64,000 bases of DNA from Budvicia aquatica DSM 5075 = ATCC 35567. Lineage in GTDB: Bacteria; Pseudomonadota; Gammaproteobacteria; Enterobacterales; Enterobacteriaceae. The translations under genes were made by a program, and so were the position numbers. This document shows positions 57,407 to 64,000 of this stretch, in pieces. The stretch's first letter is position 1. Each line of letters starts with the position of its first letter. A model generated the notes under the pieces. It did no database searches. It was given only the letters and a program-made list of their open reading frames with translations, and was not told where the DNA came from. The stretch spans positions 51,957-115,956 of the forward strand of contig NZ_ATYS01000018.1 of the NCBI RefSeq assembly GCF_000427805.1, written 5' to 3'.

Positions 57407-59821
57407 TTAAACTGTATAATTAACCGATTTGTCAACACCTGCGATAAGCGTTGAGTAAGGCCCTAACTCACCATCAACGAGTGATATACCTTTGATACCA
57501 ACACGGTTGTTCCGCCTCGCTTTGCTGTACCCTCGCTCTGCTAGCTTTTTGATTAATAGCCGCTTATTCATCTGATACTCATTTCCGGCGCTGGCAAAAT
57601 TCCGATAGGCATCGTATAGGTCGTCAGCATAAACAAACGCTAACTCACTATCAACCTGACTAACCCGCTCAAGTAGAAACTCACCAACCAAATCACTTTC
57701 AGCCCTATACTCGGTATTTGCCTTCACGATCTTCCCAGGGAAATTAGCCTTTAGCCCTTCAGAAGCCTGCAAGTCAAGGCACCCTTGGATTGCCCAATTT
57801 AATATACCCGGGAGTTCACGACGTAATATGTCTGGCAACTTAGGGTCCATCTGCGCTTTACTAAACTCAGCATCAAAACCGATTAAGCAAATCCGTCGCC
57901 ACATACCGTGTGAGTTATCATAAATATTAGGCTTATGATTACCAATCATGACCAAACTAAATTCGGGTCTAAATTCGGTTTCCCGCTTGGCATAAACCCC
58001 TCTGGCGACGATAACATCATTTCCGGTAATGCTTTTTATCAGGTTCTCATCCATTCGAGCGCTTTCTGATAGCTCATTTGCGACCACTAAGCGCTTTCCC
58101 GGTAATTTAGCAATCGCGGCATTAGGTCCACCTTTATTGTCATTACGGCTTTGCATCAAGACTTCACTGTTAATCTGTGAACTATACGCTGAGCCCAACA
58201 TTTCCTGTATCAATTGAATAAAGGTCGACTTGCCATTACTACCATGCCCATACAAAAAGAATAACAGTTGCTCATCACACCGGCCGGTTATCCAATAGCC
58301 TACGCAAAGCTGAAGAAATTTAACCATTTCAATGTCATTACACATGATTTCAGACAAGAACTGTAGCCACCGTGGGCACGTTGCACTGGCATCAAAAATA
58401 ACTGGACAGTAATGGGTGATTAAGTACTCTCGTCTGTTTTCGCCTAGCATTCCAGTGGTTAGATCAATCACGCCATTCTGAACCCCTAAGTGCATGGGAT
58501 TACTATTCAACTGAGCGTGAGATCTTGCGACATGGTGTTTAACCAGTTCTATTGCACTTTTTATTCGGCCTAAGTTTAGCGACGATTGCCCATGAGACAG
58601 CCACCGCAATGCTTCTTTCCTCTCTGAGTCACTTTTGGCTTTCATCAACATGCATTCGGCTTCGAGTTCAATGCTCCTCGCCATACGTTGTGCTAACGCA
58701 TTCATATAAATCGTAATGTAAGACCATCGGTAGCAACCGTGACCATGACCATTACTCTCTTTAAAAAGAATAAACTCATCCGTTTCTACGACATATCCAA
58801 GGTCATGGCCAAACATTCTCGCCATTCTATTGGCATTACCCGAATCCGTTGTGCCTTCATCACCAAAGTAATTTGGCGGATATGCCTCAATAACCTCATG
58901 CTCAGGGATAAAAGATGAGTGAATAAGCTCAGCCTCAACCCTAGCGGGTGCGGGTAACTGTTTATTGGCATCCAGTGAGAGTAATTTATTTAAGGATGCG
59001 CCATCAACACGACAAAAATATTCATCGACATCCTTAACCTCTGGAATTAACACTTGCGTAACCTGCGGCAATTCCAGTTTATCAATCTTCTCTCTGTATT
59101 TATCGCCAGAACTATCACTATCAAAGAACGTATAAATATCCCTTTCAGCTAAGTTCTTTTCAATCCATGCGTATTGTGTTGAACTGATTTGCCCTATGGT
59201 CGAAATTATCGATCCATTCCAACCCGACCTCATTAATGTAAGTCGGTCGTTCTCCCCTTCTACGATAGCCACTGGCCCATCTAAATTGAGTGAGTTCACC
59301 CCCCAAAAATCAGAATTGGGTAACCAAAAGCGTTTAGCCTGTTGATACATTTTAACTTTATCGGGGTCTTTAGTCGTAAATCGACCAATATTATTATCTA
59401 AGTCATAAAAGGGGTACACAAAACAATTTAGGGGTAACGCATCAATAATTTTATTTTGATAACGTATCGCTAATCCGCTAGATATAATATCCTCAGGGTC
59501 ATGGCCTAGCCTAAGTAAATGTCTAGATACTCGACCATTTGTATACCCAACTTTTTCCTGTTTCAGTAATTCCTCTGGGTGCTGTCGCGTTTCCGTCTGA
59601 TAAGATAATCTGTCTTTATTCATAAAAAGAATACAAGAACAGTATTCAGCTGCATCATGATTAATCTTTTGAATAACCGCATGGTCACGGGTATCTGGAA
59701 TATCGTCTCGCTTGCCTCTGGTGGTATCGGTAATGATTGGTCCTGTCGTGTGGGAAGCGACATCAGCGAGACTGGCCTTTATTTCCTCAAAATCACACCG
59801 ACTACTCTCTACGTTACTCAT
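57407..59821 (-). CDS. TOPRIM plus D5/P4-type primase-helicase of the mobile element
   Basis: Replication protein of 804 residues. Residues 90-260 look like a DnaG-type catalytic region with TOPRIM acidic residues in VAIVEGENDR (E188) and YTFFDSDSSGD (D234, D236). Residues 325-500 fit the D5_N region, and the superfamily 3 helicase domain has Walker A GHGSNGKST (525-533) with Walker B near RLVVANELSE. This is the architecture of phage/plasmid primases of the P4 alpha kind, but no CHC2 zinc finger is present; one is encoded separately downstream. AAGGGAG lies nine bases before the ATG. Confidence 0.9.
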   Translation of the reverse strand: MSNVESSRCDFEEIKASLADVASHTTGPIITDTTRGKRDDIPDTRDHAVIQKINHDAAEYCSCILFMNKDRLSYQTETRQHPEELLKQEKVGYTNGRVSRHLLRLGHDPEDIISSGLAIRYQNKIIDALPLNCFVYPFYDLDNNIGRFTTKDPDKVKMYQQAKRFWLPNSDFWGVNSLNLDGPVAIVEGENDRLTLMRSGWNGSIISTIGQISSTQYAWIEKNLAERDIYTFFDSDSSGDKYREKIDKLELPQVTQVLIPEVKDVDEYFCRVDGASLNKLLSLDANKQLPAPARVEAELIHSSFIPEHEVIEAYPPNYFGDEGTTDSGNANRMARMFGHDLGYVVETDEFILFKESNGHGHGCYRWSYITIYMNALAQRMARSIELEAECMLMKAKSDSERKEALRWLSHGQSSLNLGRIKSAIELVKHHVARSHAQLNSNPMHLGVQNGVIDLTTGMLGENRREYLITHYCPVIFDASATCPRWLQFLSEIMCNDIEMVKFLQLCVGYWITGRCDEQLLFFLYGHGSNGKSTFIQLIQEMLGSAYSSQINSEVLMQSRNDNKGGPNAAIAKLPGKRLVVANELSESARMDENLIKSITGNDVIVARGVYAKRETEFRPEFSLVMIGNHKPNIYDNSHGMWRRICLIGFDAEFSKAQMDPKLPDILRRELPGILNWAIQGCLDLQASEGLKANFPGKIVKANTEYRAESDLVGEFLLERVSQVDSELAFVYADDLYDAYRNFASAGNEYQMNKRLLIKKLAERGYSKARRNNRVGIKGISLVDGELGPYSTLIAGVDKSVNYTV

Positions 59822-59871
59822 TTAAGTTAACTCCCTTCAATTGATTAATATTCAAGATAAAAATCCGTTGA

Positions 59872-59887
59872 CCGGTCAGGGATGCAG
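59872..59887 (-). promoter_or_regulatory. Shared upstream motif, copy at the primase gene
   Basis: CCGGTCAGGGATGCAG matches 15 of 16 bases of the motif at 56772-56787, in the same orientation to its gene. It may be a promoter element, operator or 5'-leader structure common to both primase-related genes. Confidence 0.7.
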
Positions 59888-59935
59888 GCATAGTAAACGT
59901 AAAAGGTTGGACAAGCCATTAGCCCAGCTGATAAT

Positions 59936-59952
59936 ATGTATGGACATACTTG
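59936..59952. promoter_or_regulatory. Palindrome in the divergent promoter region
   Basis: GTATG-GA-CATAC, within ATATGTATGGACATACTT, is a perfect short dyad in the interval between the divergent primase and 220-aa genes, a candidate repressor operator. Confidence 0.5.
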
Positions 59953-59968
59953 ATCAGAAAATAGGCAA

Positions 59969-60631
59969 ATGCCAATGAAGAACGACGATGATGAGTTAGT
60001 CCCTTTTGAGTACGCGCGACAATATACCTTTGAAAATGAATCCGCTTACATCGATTACGTGAGTAGCCTTATGGCTGTATATGGTAATAGCAGCACCTTA
60101 GACCCACACTATGCTATCCGATTACTTAAAGCATTCTCGATTGGAATTAAATCTGGGTATAAAGTACCTGATAAGCTAAATACTCATATAGCTGACGCTA
60201 TTTCGGTATACATGAAGAAAGTTGAGTATTCAGAACTGTTCTGGGGCAAGGATAGTGATAAAAAACGTCGGGCTTATAAGGGGGACCTGGAAGATGCCTT
60301 GGGCATTAGCTTGGGGAAAGGGGAAAAGTATCGTGATAATTGCAGTCTGGATTGGGAAATAAAAATAGCGGCTTATTGCATCATCACTGAGCATTGGCAA
60401 CGTTGGCGTAAAATCGACGCGAACAAAACAAAGAAATACCGGATCTCAATCAAAAGAGCCGTTTCCGACATCGTTCAGAAATACAAGCTCAAAGAAGAAA
60501 AGGTGGAGACCATCTTGCGCGAAAAAACATGGCGAGATCTTGTTAATATATACATAGAAAACCAAGAATCACAGGAACTGGACCTTGTGGAGCCAACTTT
60601 AACGTCGGTCAAGCCACAGAAAGGCGACTAG
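59969..60631 (+). CDS. Unknown protein (220 aa), divergent from the primase
   Basis: I do not recognise this protein. It is soluble and charged: an acidic N-terminus (MPMKNDDDELVPFEYARQYTF), a helical middle (SAYIDYVSSLMAVYGNSS, YAIRLLKAFSIGIKSGYKVPDKLNTHIADAISVYMKKVEYSE) and a basic region with WGKDSDKKRRAYKGDLEDALGISLGKGEKYRDN. The last third (KTKKYRISIKRAVSDIVQKYKLKEEKVETIL) resembles a helix-turn-helix, so DNA binding is possible. It sits between the primase promoter and repeat copies B-D, which fits a replication or copy-control accessory protein; that is inference. Confidence 0.6.
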   Translation: MPMKNDDDELVPFEYARQYTFENESAYIDYVSSLMAVYGNSSTLDPHYAIRLLKAFSIGIKSGYKVPDKLNTHIADAISVYMKKVEYSELFWGKDSDKKRRAYKGDLEDALGISLGKGEKYRDNCSLDWEIKIAAYCIITEHWQRWRKIDANKTKKYRISIKRAVSDIVQKYKLKEEKVETILREKTWRDLVNIYIENQESQELDLVEPTLTSVKPQKGD

Positions 60632-60639
60632 CTATTAAC

Positions 60640-60675
60640 TGGGGACCAGGACCATGGCCATGGCCCCCATCGACG
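60640..60675. repeat. Hexamer array left of copy B
   Basis: GGACCA, GGACCA, TGGCCA, TGGCCC (60643-60666) follow in phase between the stop of the 220-aa gene and the left end of copy B. Confidence 0.75.
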
Positions 60676-60910
60676 CTGCCGATTCGGATGAGTCCCTATT
60701 TTACCAATAACCCAGTAACATCAACCTAAATGGCAATCTCAGTGCCGATAATGCCGATAATTTCGCTTATAAGTAAACTTTTTCTGTGAAAACCCTCTAT
60801 AGGAACTTTACTAAAACAGTCTATTAATCGGCATCATCTAGGTCGGAATTCCTTTTTACCGGTGCCCTGCAAGGGTTTTTCCCGGAAACAGGCTCAAACA
60901 GAATCGGCAT
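60676..60910 (+). repeat. 235-bp GCCGAT element, copy B
   Basis: Ends CTGCCGATTC and GAATCGGCAT. Inside, GCCGATAAT is tandemly repeated (60744-60761), followed by TTTCGCTTATAAGTAAAC, a TATAGGAACTTTACTAAAAC block, TTAATCGGCATCAT and a GGTGCCCTGCAAGGG stem region. The GCCGAT core points inward from both ends. Confidence 0.93.
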
Positions 60911-61125
60911 GGGCTGATACCGGCGAGAAAGGAACCTTCCTGCCACCAACGCCTAATAGGCAGGCGGCTCCTACTGTATTGTCAATATGGCTCAGGACCA
61001 GGGCCGCACGCACAGTGACCTTCATCGCTACTCCCGATTGACATAGACCGAGGCTCAGGCCTAGGGTCGGTTACCATGACCCCACACTGATGAGCCCCCT
61101 GAGACTCAACCCAAACACAAACACA
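60911..61125. other. Spacer between copies B and C with period-6 repeats
   Basis: There is no gene. GGCTCA, GGACCA, GGGCCG (60989-61006) and GACCGA, GGCTCA, GGCCTA (61046-61063) are in-phase hexamers; next to copy C the run CAACCC, AAACAC, AAACAC continues the six-base period. Confidence 0.65.
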
Positions 61126-61360
61126 ATGCCGATTCGGATGAGTCCCTATTTTACCAATAATGCAGTCATATCAACCTTAATGACCATATCCATGCCGATA
61201 ATGCCGATAATTTCACTTATAAGTAAACTTTTCCCGTGAAAACTCCCTATAGGAACTTTACTAAAACAGTCTATTAATCGGCATCATATAGGTCGGAATT
61301 CCTTTTTACCGGTGCCCTGTAAGGCTTTTTCCCGAAAACAGGCTCAAACAGAATCGGCAT
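61126..61360 (+). repeat. 235-bp GCCGAT element, copy C
   Basis: Ends ATGCCGATTC and GAATCGGCAT, a perfect 10-bp inverted pair. It aligns with B base for base at the same length, with scattered substitutions such as TTTCACTTATAAG for TTTCGCTTATAAG. Confidence 0.93.
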
Positions 61361-61621
61361 GGGCCCAGACCCAGGGGTATAACGTAAGGTTACCTCAGGG
61401 GTCAGCCCGTTCGGGACTAGGGACTAGGTCCTAGCCACCAGGTCCCAGTCCTGCTGTACTTCACCAATACCTGCCTTAGGCCGCTGCTGGGCTGGTGTCA
61501 CCCTTGTAGTGATTCGATGGCATACATATAGATGTCCCAAAATGAGCGGGAGTGATCCTCATTAATGTTATTGGGTGGTCTTTTTAAGTGGTAATACGCA
61601 CCGACCCCGAACCCAAACCCA
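61361..61621. other. Spacer between copies C and D with period-6 and period-7 repeats
   Basis: There is no gene. GGCCCA, GACCCA, GGGGTA abuts copy C. Around 61412-61455 units of seven appear (GGACTAG, GGACTAG, GTCCTAG, CCACCAG, GTCCCAG). Next to copy D is GACCCC, GAACCC, AAACCC. Confidence 0.65.
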
Positions 61622-61865
61622 ATGCCGATTCGCATGAGTCCCTCTTTTACCAATAATGCAGTCATATCAACCTCATTGGCAATCTGAGTGCCGATAATGC
61701 CGATAATGCCGATAATTTCGCTTATAAGTAAACTTTTTCTGTGAAAACCCTCTATAGGAACTTTACTAAAACAACCTATTAATCGGCATCATCTAGATGG
61801 GAATTCCTTTTTACCGGTGCCCTACAAGGCTTTTTCCCGAAAACAGGCTCAGGAAGAATCGGCAT
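61622..61865 (+). repeat. 244-bp GCCGAT element, copy D
   Basis: Ends ATGCCGATTC and GAATCGGCAT. It is nine bases longer than the other copies because GCCGATAAT is present three times instead of twice, as expected for slippage of an iteron. The rest aligns with B and C. Confidence 0.93.
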
Positions 61866-61990
61866 GGCATCGGTGCAATACCACAGGAAAGAGACACACA
61901 CAGTTCTTACCGGATGCACCAGTGTACAGTAACGTTGCGTTGCGTTGCGTTGACGTAAGAGATTGGTTCTGCATGAAACCCCGAACGTCA

Positions 61991-62080
61991 CTACCTGACC
62001 CATTCCATCCAGTCAGCCACCAGATAAAACACGCCACCCAATAAGATGAAAGCCACATAATAACCCGTATCCTGCATCAT
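61991..62080 (-). CDS. Predicted 29-residue single-helix membrane protein
   Basis: A small frame starting ATGATG at 62080 encodes a peptide with core YYVAFILLGGVFYLVADW, one membrane helix, and charged tail residues. A ribosome site (GAGGAACGAA) lies at correct spacing for the first or second ATG. It follows the Wzz-like gene by 42 bases on the same strand, so it could be the last gene of that operon. Too short for usual gene callers; no homologue is recognised. Confidence 0.5.
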   Translation of the reverse strand: MMQDTGYYVAFILLGGVFYLVADWMEWVR

Positions 62081-62122
62081 TTCGTTCCTCATTTTACCTG
62101 CCCTGCCTCGGGTCCGGACCGA

Positions 62123-63241
62123 TTAACCACGACGGTAACGGGCAATACTGTCTATCACCAGTACGGTACCGATACCCAGCATCCCGCCGAGCAAGACCCC
62201 CAATACCCCTATCAGCGCTTTCTTAGGCCGGTCTTTTTTCACGTGCTCGCCCGGCGTAAGCTGATAACGATAAACCTGTGCGGTCACCTGCTGTTGCAGT
62301 AACGGCGCAAGCAAACTCAGTTCCCTGTCGATATCATGATACCGAACGGGGTACACTATCGGACTCTCCGTCAGGCTGTTGATTTCCGCACTCAAAAAGT
62401 TCTCACCCAGCATGTATTTGTGTACCGAATTCGCCAGCTCAATCTTGGTTCCACCGTTGCTGGCTGAATTAGCGTAATAATCCTTAATCCCGGCACGCTG
62501 AGCCGTACTGCGTGACCGGGTCAGGTTCGCCAACTGGTTCGTCCTGTCAGCTTGCAGGCTAAAGTCGATATCCTGCTGTTCCTTTTGACGCGCCAATATC
62601 ATGGCCTGAAGATTGTTTTGAAATTCAGCCTCATCTTGCGCAATCACCTGGTCATTGATGCGGCTCACATAATCGGTTAGCAAGGCCAGCGCGGTCTGGG
62701 GATTATCCGCCGACGCCGACAGCATAAAGTAAGGGAGGGTTTTCTTTTCATCCGGCGGGGACGTCACCAGCCCTTTTTCAGCCATCTCCGTTAGCCAAAG
62801 GCGTTTCGCCTGCGAGTCCATCGATTCAGTCTGTTGCTTAACGTAGGCCGTCTCGGATAAGTAAGTCAGCTTCTCGTTGGGGCTGGACACCATGTCGGTG
62901 AACCGGTTGAATAAATGGTTGGCTATCGCCTGTGGGTCGGCGTTAATGCCACTAACCCGGGCAAAGGCCCGTCTTAATGTCAGGTAATCGTCCATCTGGG
63001 CCATTCTCGGCGGGGAGACATAGGCTTTGACCGTCCACTGTTCTTTAGCGGTAAACGCATACATACCGGCTATCAGGGTGGTAACCAGCGTCACCAACAC
63101 AATCAAGCCTTTCTTGTCCCAGAGTCGAAGGAGCAATTCAAACAGGTCTATCTCATCGTTCGGGTTAGCATAACGAGACCCTGCCTGATTGGTGGCACGA
63201 CCTGACGGTATATTTAATTGTTTTTGACTTATTTCACTCAT
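62123..63241 (-). CDS. Wzz/FepE-like polysaccharide chain-length regulator
   Basis: Protein of 372 residues with Wzz topology: a cytoplasmic N-terminus with EIDLFELLLRLWDKKG, a first membrane helix (LIVLVTLVTTLIAGMYAF), a long periplasmic helical domain with WTVKAYVSPPRMAQMDDY, and a C-terminal helix (ALIGVLGVLLGGMLGIGTVLVIDSI) followed by basic residues. Such proteins set O-antigen or other polysaccharide chain length. The ATG at 63241 is preferred since GAGG lies seven bases upstream; the frame opens two codons earlier. It is unusual cargo for a P4-like element. Confidence 0.85.
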   Translation of the reverse strand: MSEISQKQLNIPSGRATNQAGSRYANPNDEIDLFELLLRLWDKKGLIVLVTLVTTLIAGMYAFTAKEQWTVKAYVSPPRMAQMDDYLTLRRAFARVSGINADPQAIANHLFNRFTDMVSSPNEKLTYLSETAYVKQQTESMDSQAKRLWLTEMAEKGLVTSPPDEKKTLPYFMLSASADNPQTALALLTDYVSRINDQVIAQDEAEFQNNLQAMILARQKEQQDIDFSLQADRTNQLANLTRSRSTAQRAGIKDYYANSASNGGTKIELANSVHKYMLGENFLSAEINSLTESPIVYPVRYHDIDRELSLLAPLLQQQVTAQVYRYQLTPGEHVKKDRPKKALIGVLGVLLGGMLGIGTVLVIDSIARYRRG

Positions 63242-63551
63242 CGTCATACCTCATCTGATGCCATAACACGGGTTCTTGGTGTTGTGATACTGCAGGATGG
63301 GCACTGGGGACAAGTATCGAGCAGTCTCGTGCTGGCTTGACCGGGGCCGGGAATGACGCCAGCCATAACGCCGTAATGGAAGCAGGCCGCAGTTCGCTGA
63401 CTGTAGCGACCGGGGCGCAATGAAGAGGGCCTAAGCGCTGACCATACCCCTCCGCATCTCGGGAGGAGGATAACCATGGCATGGGGACCATCACCGCTAT
63501 CGCCAGCAAGGTCACAATACTGACCACCATATCCAAACAGGTCACTTTCAT
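63234..63551 (-). CDS. Small exported or membrane protein upstream of the wzz-like gene
   Basis: Protein of 105 residues with an N-terminal hydrophobic segment (MVVSIVTLLAIAVMVPMPWL, a signal peptide or anchor) and a proline/alanine-rich remainder without known motifs. An AAGGAG ribosome site eight bases before the ATG supports translation. Its last codons overlap the start of the wzz-like gene, suggesting coupled translation. An alternative frame (63244-63690) covers the same bases without a good ribosome site. I do not recognise it; it might act mainly as a leader for the next gene. Confidence 0.55.
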   Translation of the reverse strand: MKVTCLDMVVSIVTLLAIAVMVPMPWLSSSRDAEGYGQRLGPLHCAPVATVSELRPASITALWLASFPAPVKPARDCSILVPSAHPAVSQHQEPVLWHQMRYDDE

Positions 63552-63586
63552 GACGCACGCTCCTTGTTGTTACTGCACCGCGTCGA

Positions 63587-63796
63587 TTAGCCGCCAACAC
63601 GGTCATTCCCATCCGTTTGATAAGCGGCGTAAATGTACCGGCCTTGAAACGTGCCTCGGCAACTGAGGCACATGTAGCGCGGTAAACCACTGCGGGCTTT
63701 GCCGTGTTTGCGAACCCGTGTTGCTGTATTGCAATGCGGACACGCCGGGCGTGGCCCTCGATTGAGTAATGTCATCATTGTTATCGTCATCGTCAT
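63587..63796 (-). CDS. IS1 InsA-like zinc-ribbon protein (69 aa)
   Basis: CPHCNTATRVRKHGKARSGLPRYMCLSCRGTFQGRYIYAAYQ has the four-cysteine ribbon and the RY-C-xC-R-TFQ run of the N-terminal zinc domain of IS1 InsA (Zn_Tnp_IS1). The rest of InsA and any InsB are absent. GGAG lies eight bases before the ATG at 63796. It may be a domesticated DNA-binding protein or the remnant of an insertion sequence. Confidence 0.6.
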   Translation of the reverse strand: MTMTITMMTLLNRGPRPACPHCNTATRVRKHGKARSGLPRYMCLSCRGTFQGRYIYAAYQTDGNDRVGG

Positions 63797-63886
63797 CTAA
63801 AATCTCCGAGACCGGACCTGAGTCGTAAGCGGTCTATCGTTGTCCAGTACCTCGGACAGGGCGTATTGTCGGCATCCACGGGCACC

Positions 63887-64000
63887 TTATGCCTCAGTCA
63901 CTGACTGGGCCTGGCAACTCGTCTGATAAACGTATTTACCCTGAAACGTGCGACCACAGTCACAACAGCGGTAACGCTGAAAGCCACAGCGCGATGTTCC
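63887..64000 (-). CDS. Second InsA-like zinc-ribbon protein, truncated by the window edge
   Basis: The last 37 codons of a reverse-strand frame that continues past the window: GFQRYRCCDCGRTFQGKYVYQTSCQ is clearly related to the neighbouring protein (GLPRYMCLSCRGTFQGRYIYAAYQ). Its TAA stop is at 63887. Two adjacent paralogues of the same solo domain argue for retained genes rather than chance IS debris. Confidence 0.55.
   Translation of the reverse strand, partial: GTSRCGFQRYRCCDCGRTFQGKYVYQTSCQAQSVTEA

Noticed and set aside
61779..62058. Three overlapping frames at the end of repeat copy D
   Set aside because: They cover repeat DNA and the GTTGC microsatellite, have no ribosome site and contradict one another.
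63244..63690. 148-aa reverse frame overlapping the small protein before the wzz-like gene
   Set aside because: No good ribosome site and unnatural composition; the overlapping frame at 63234-63551 has AAGGAG and couples to the wzz-like start.
54000..64000. Right attachment site of the element
   Set aside because: I looked for a second copy of the tRNA-Ser 3' end and found none, so the element continues beyond the window.

Overview
The window is chromosomal DNA of a member of the order Enterobacterales. Most genes match Escherichia coli genes almost residue for residue (znuABC, ybjL, rimO, artJ, ruvABC, yebC, nudB, aspS, cmoAB, cutC, yecM, argS, murJ, yceH, rimJ, mdtH, rlmG, ycdXY, ghrA). The blocks are joined in an order unlike E. 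coli, and a complete pectin/oligogalacturonide locus like that of Dickeya, Pectobacterium and Yersinia is present. A lineage such as Budviciaceae or a Yersinia/Pectobacterium relative is plausible, but this is inference only.

Layout. 1-3.4 kb: 3'-truncated mepM, znuA, and divergent znuCB around a Zur operator (zinc uptake). 3.6-6.1 kb: ybjL, the sigma-E small RNA gene rybB, and a DUF1523 gene. 6.3-14.6 kb: oligogalacturonide locus (RpiB-type isomerase, kduD, kdgM porin, pelX lyase, togT-like symporter, then divergent ogl-kdgF), with three KdgR-type operators and two identical perfect CRP sites. 14.6-18.5 kb: an archaeal-type phosphoglycerate-mutase-like gene, a DASS anion symporter and a divergent LysR regulator. 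18.8-25.3 kb: rimO, artJ (ARG box), ogt, rlmC, ybjN, a DUF4250 gene, nfsA and grxA (OxyR-like site). 25.4-31 kb: ruvB, ruvA (LexA box), ruvC, yebC, nudB, aspS and an FmdB-type zinc ribbon. 31.3-41.9 kb: yecN, cmoAB, a YaeF-like lipoprotein, an exported lactonase, cutC, a patB-type C-S lyase, yecM, an unknown membrane protein and argS. 41.9-53.7 kb: a DUF4261-like gene, murJ, yceH, rimJ, mdtH, yceB, a hairpin-rich repeat region, rlmG, ycdY, a DUF4139 gene, ycdX and ghrA.

From 53.9 kb to the end the window enters an integrated element that starts at a tRNA-Ser(GGA) gene. It carries a tyrosine integrase, an unknown gene, a free-standing CHC2 zinc-finger protein, a TOPRIM plus D5/P4-type primase-helicase, and a divergent unknown gene. 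Further on is an operon with IS1-InsA-like zinc ribbons, a small hydrophobic protein, a Wzz/FepE-like chain-length regulator and a 29-residue membrane protein. Its right end is not in the window.

The most unusual content is the non-coding DNA of this element. Four copies of a 235-244 bp sequence have GCCGATTC/GAATCGGC inverted ends and internal GCCGATAAT repeats. One inverted copy lies on one side of the primase gene and three direct copies on the other. Around and between them are degenerate period-6 (locally period-7) GC-rich repeats. I read these as a probable replication or segregation locus for the element's own primase; that function is inference, while the repeats are directly visible.
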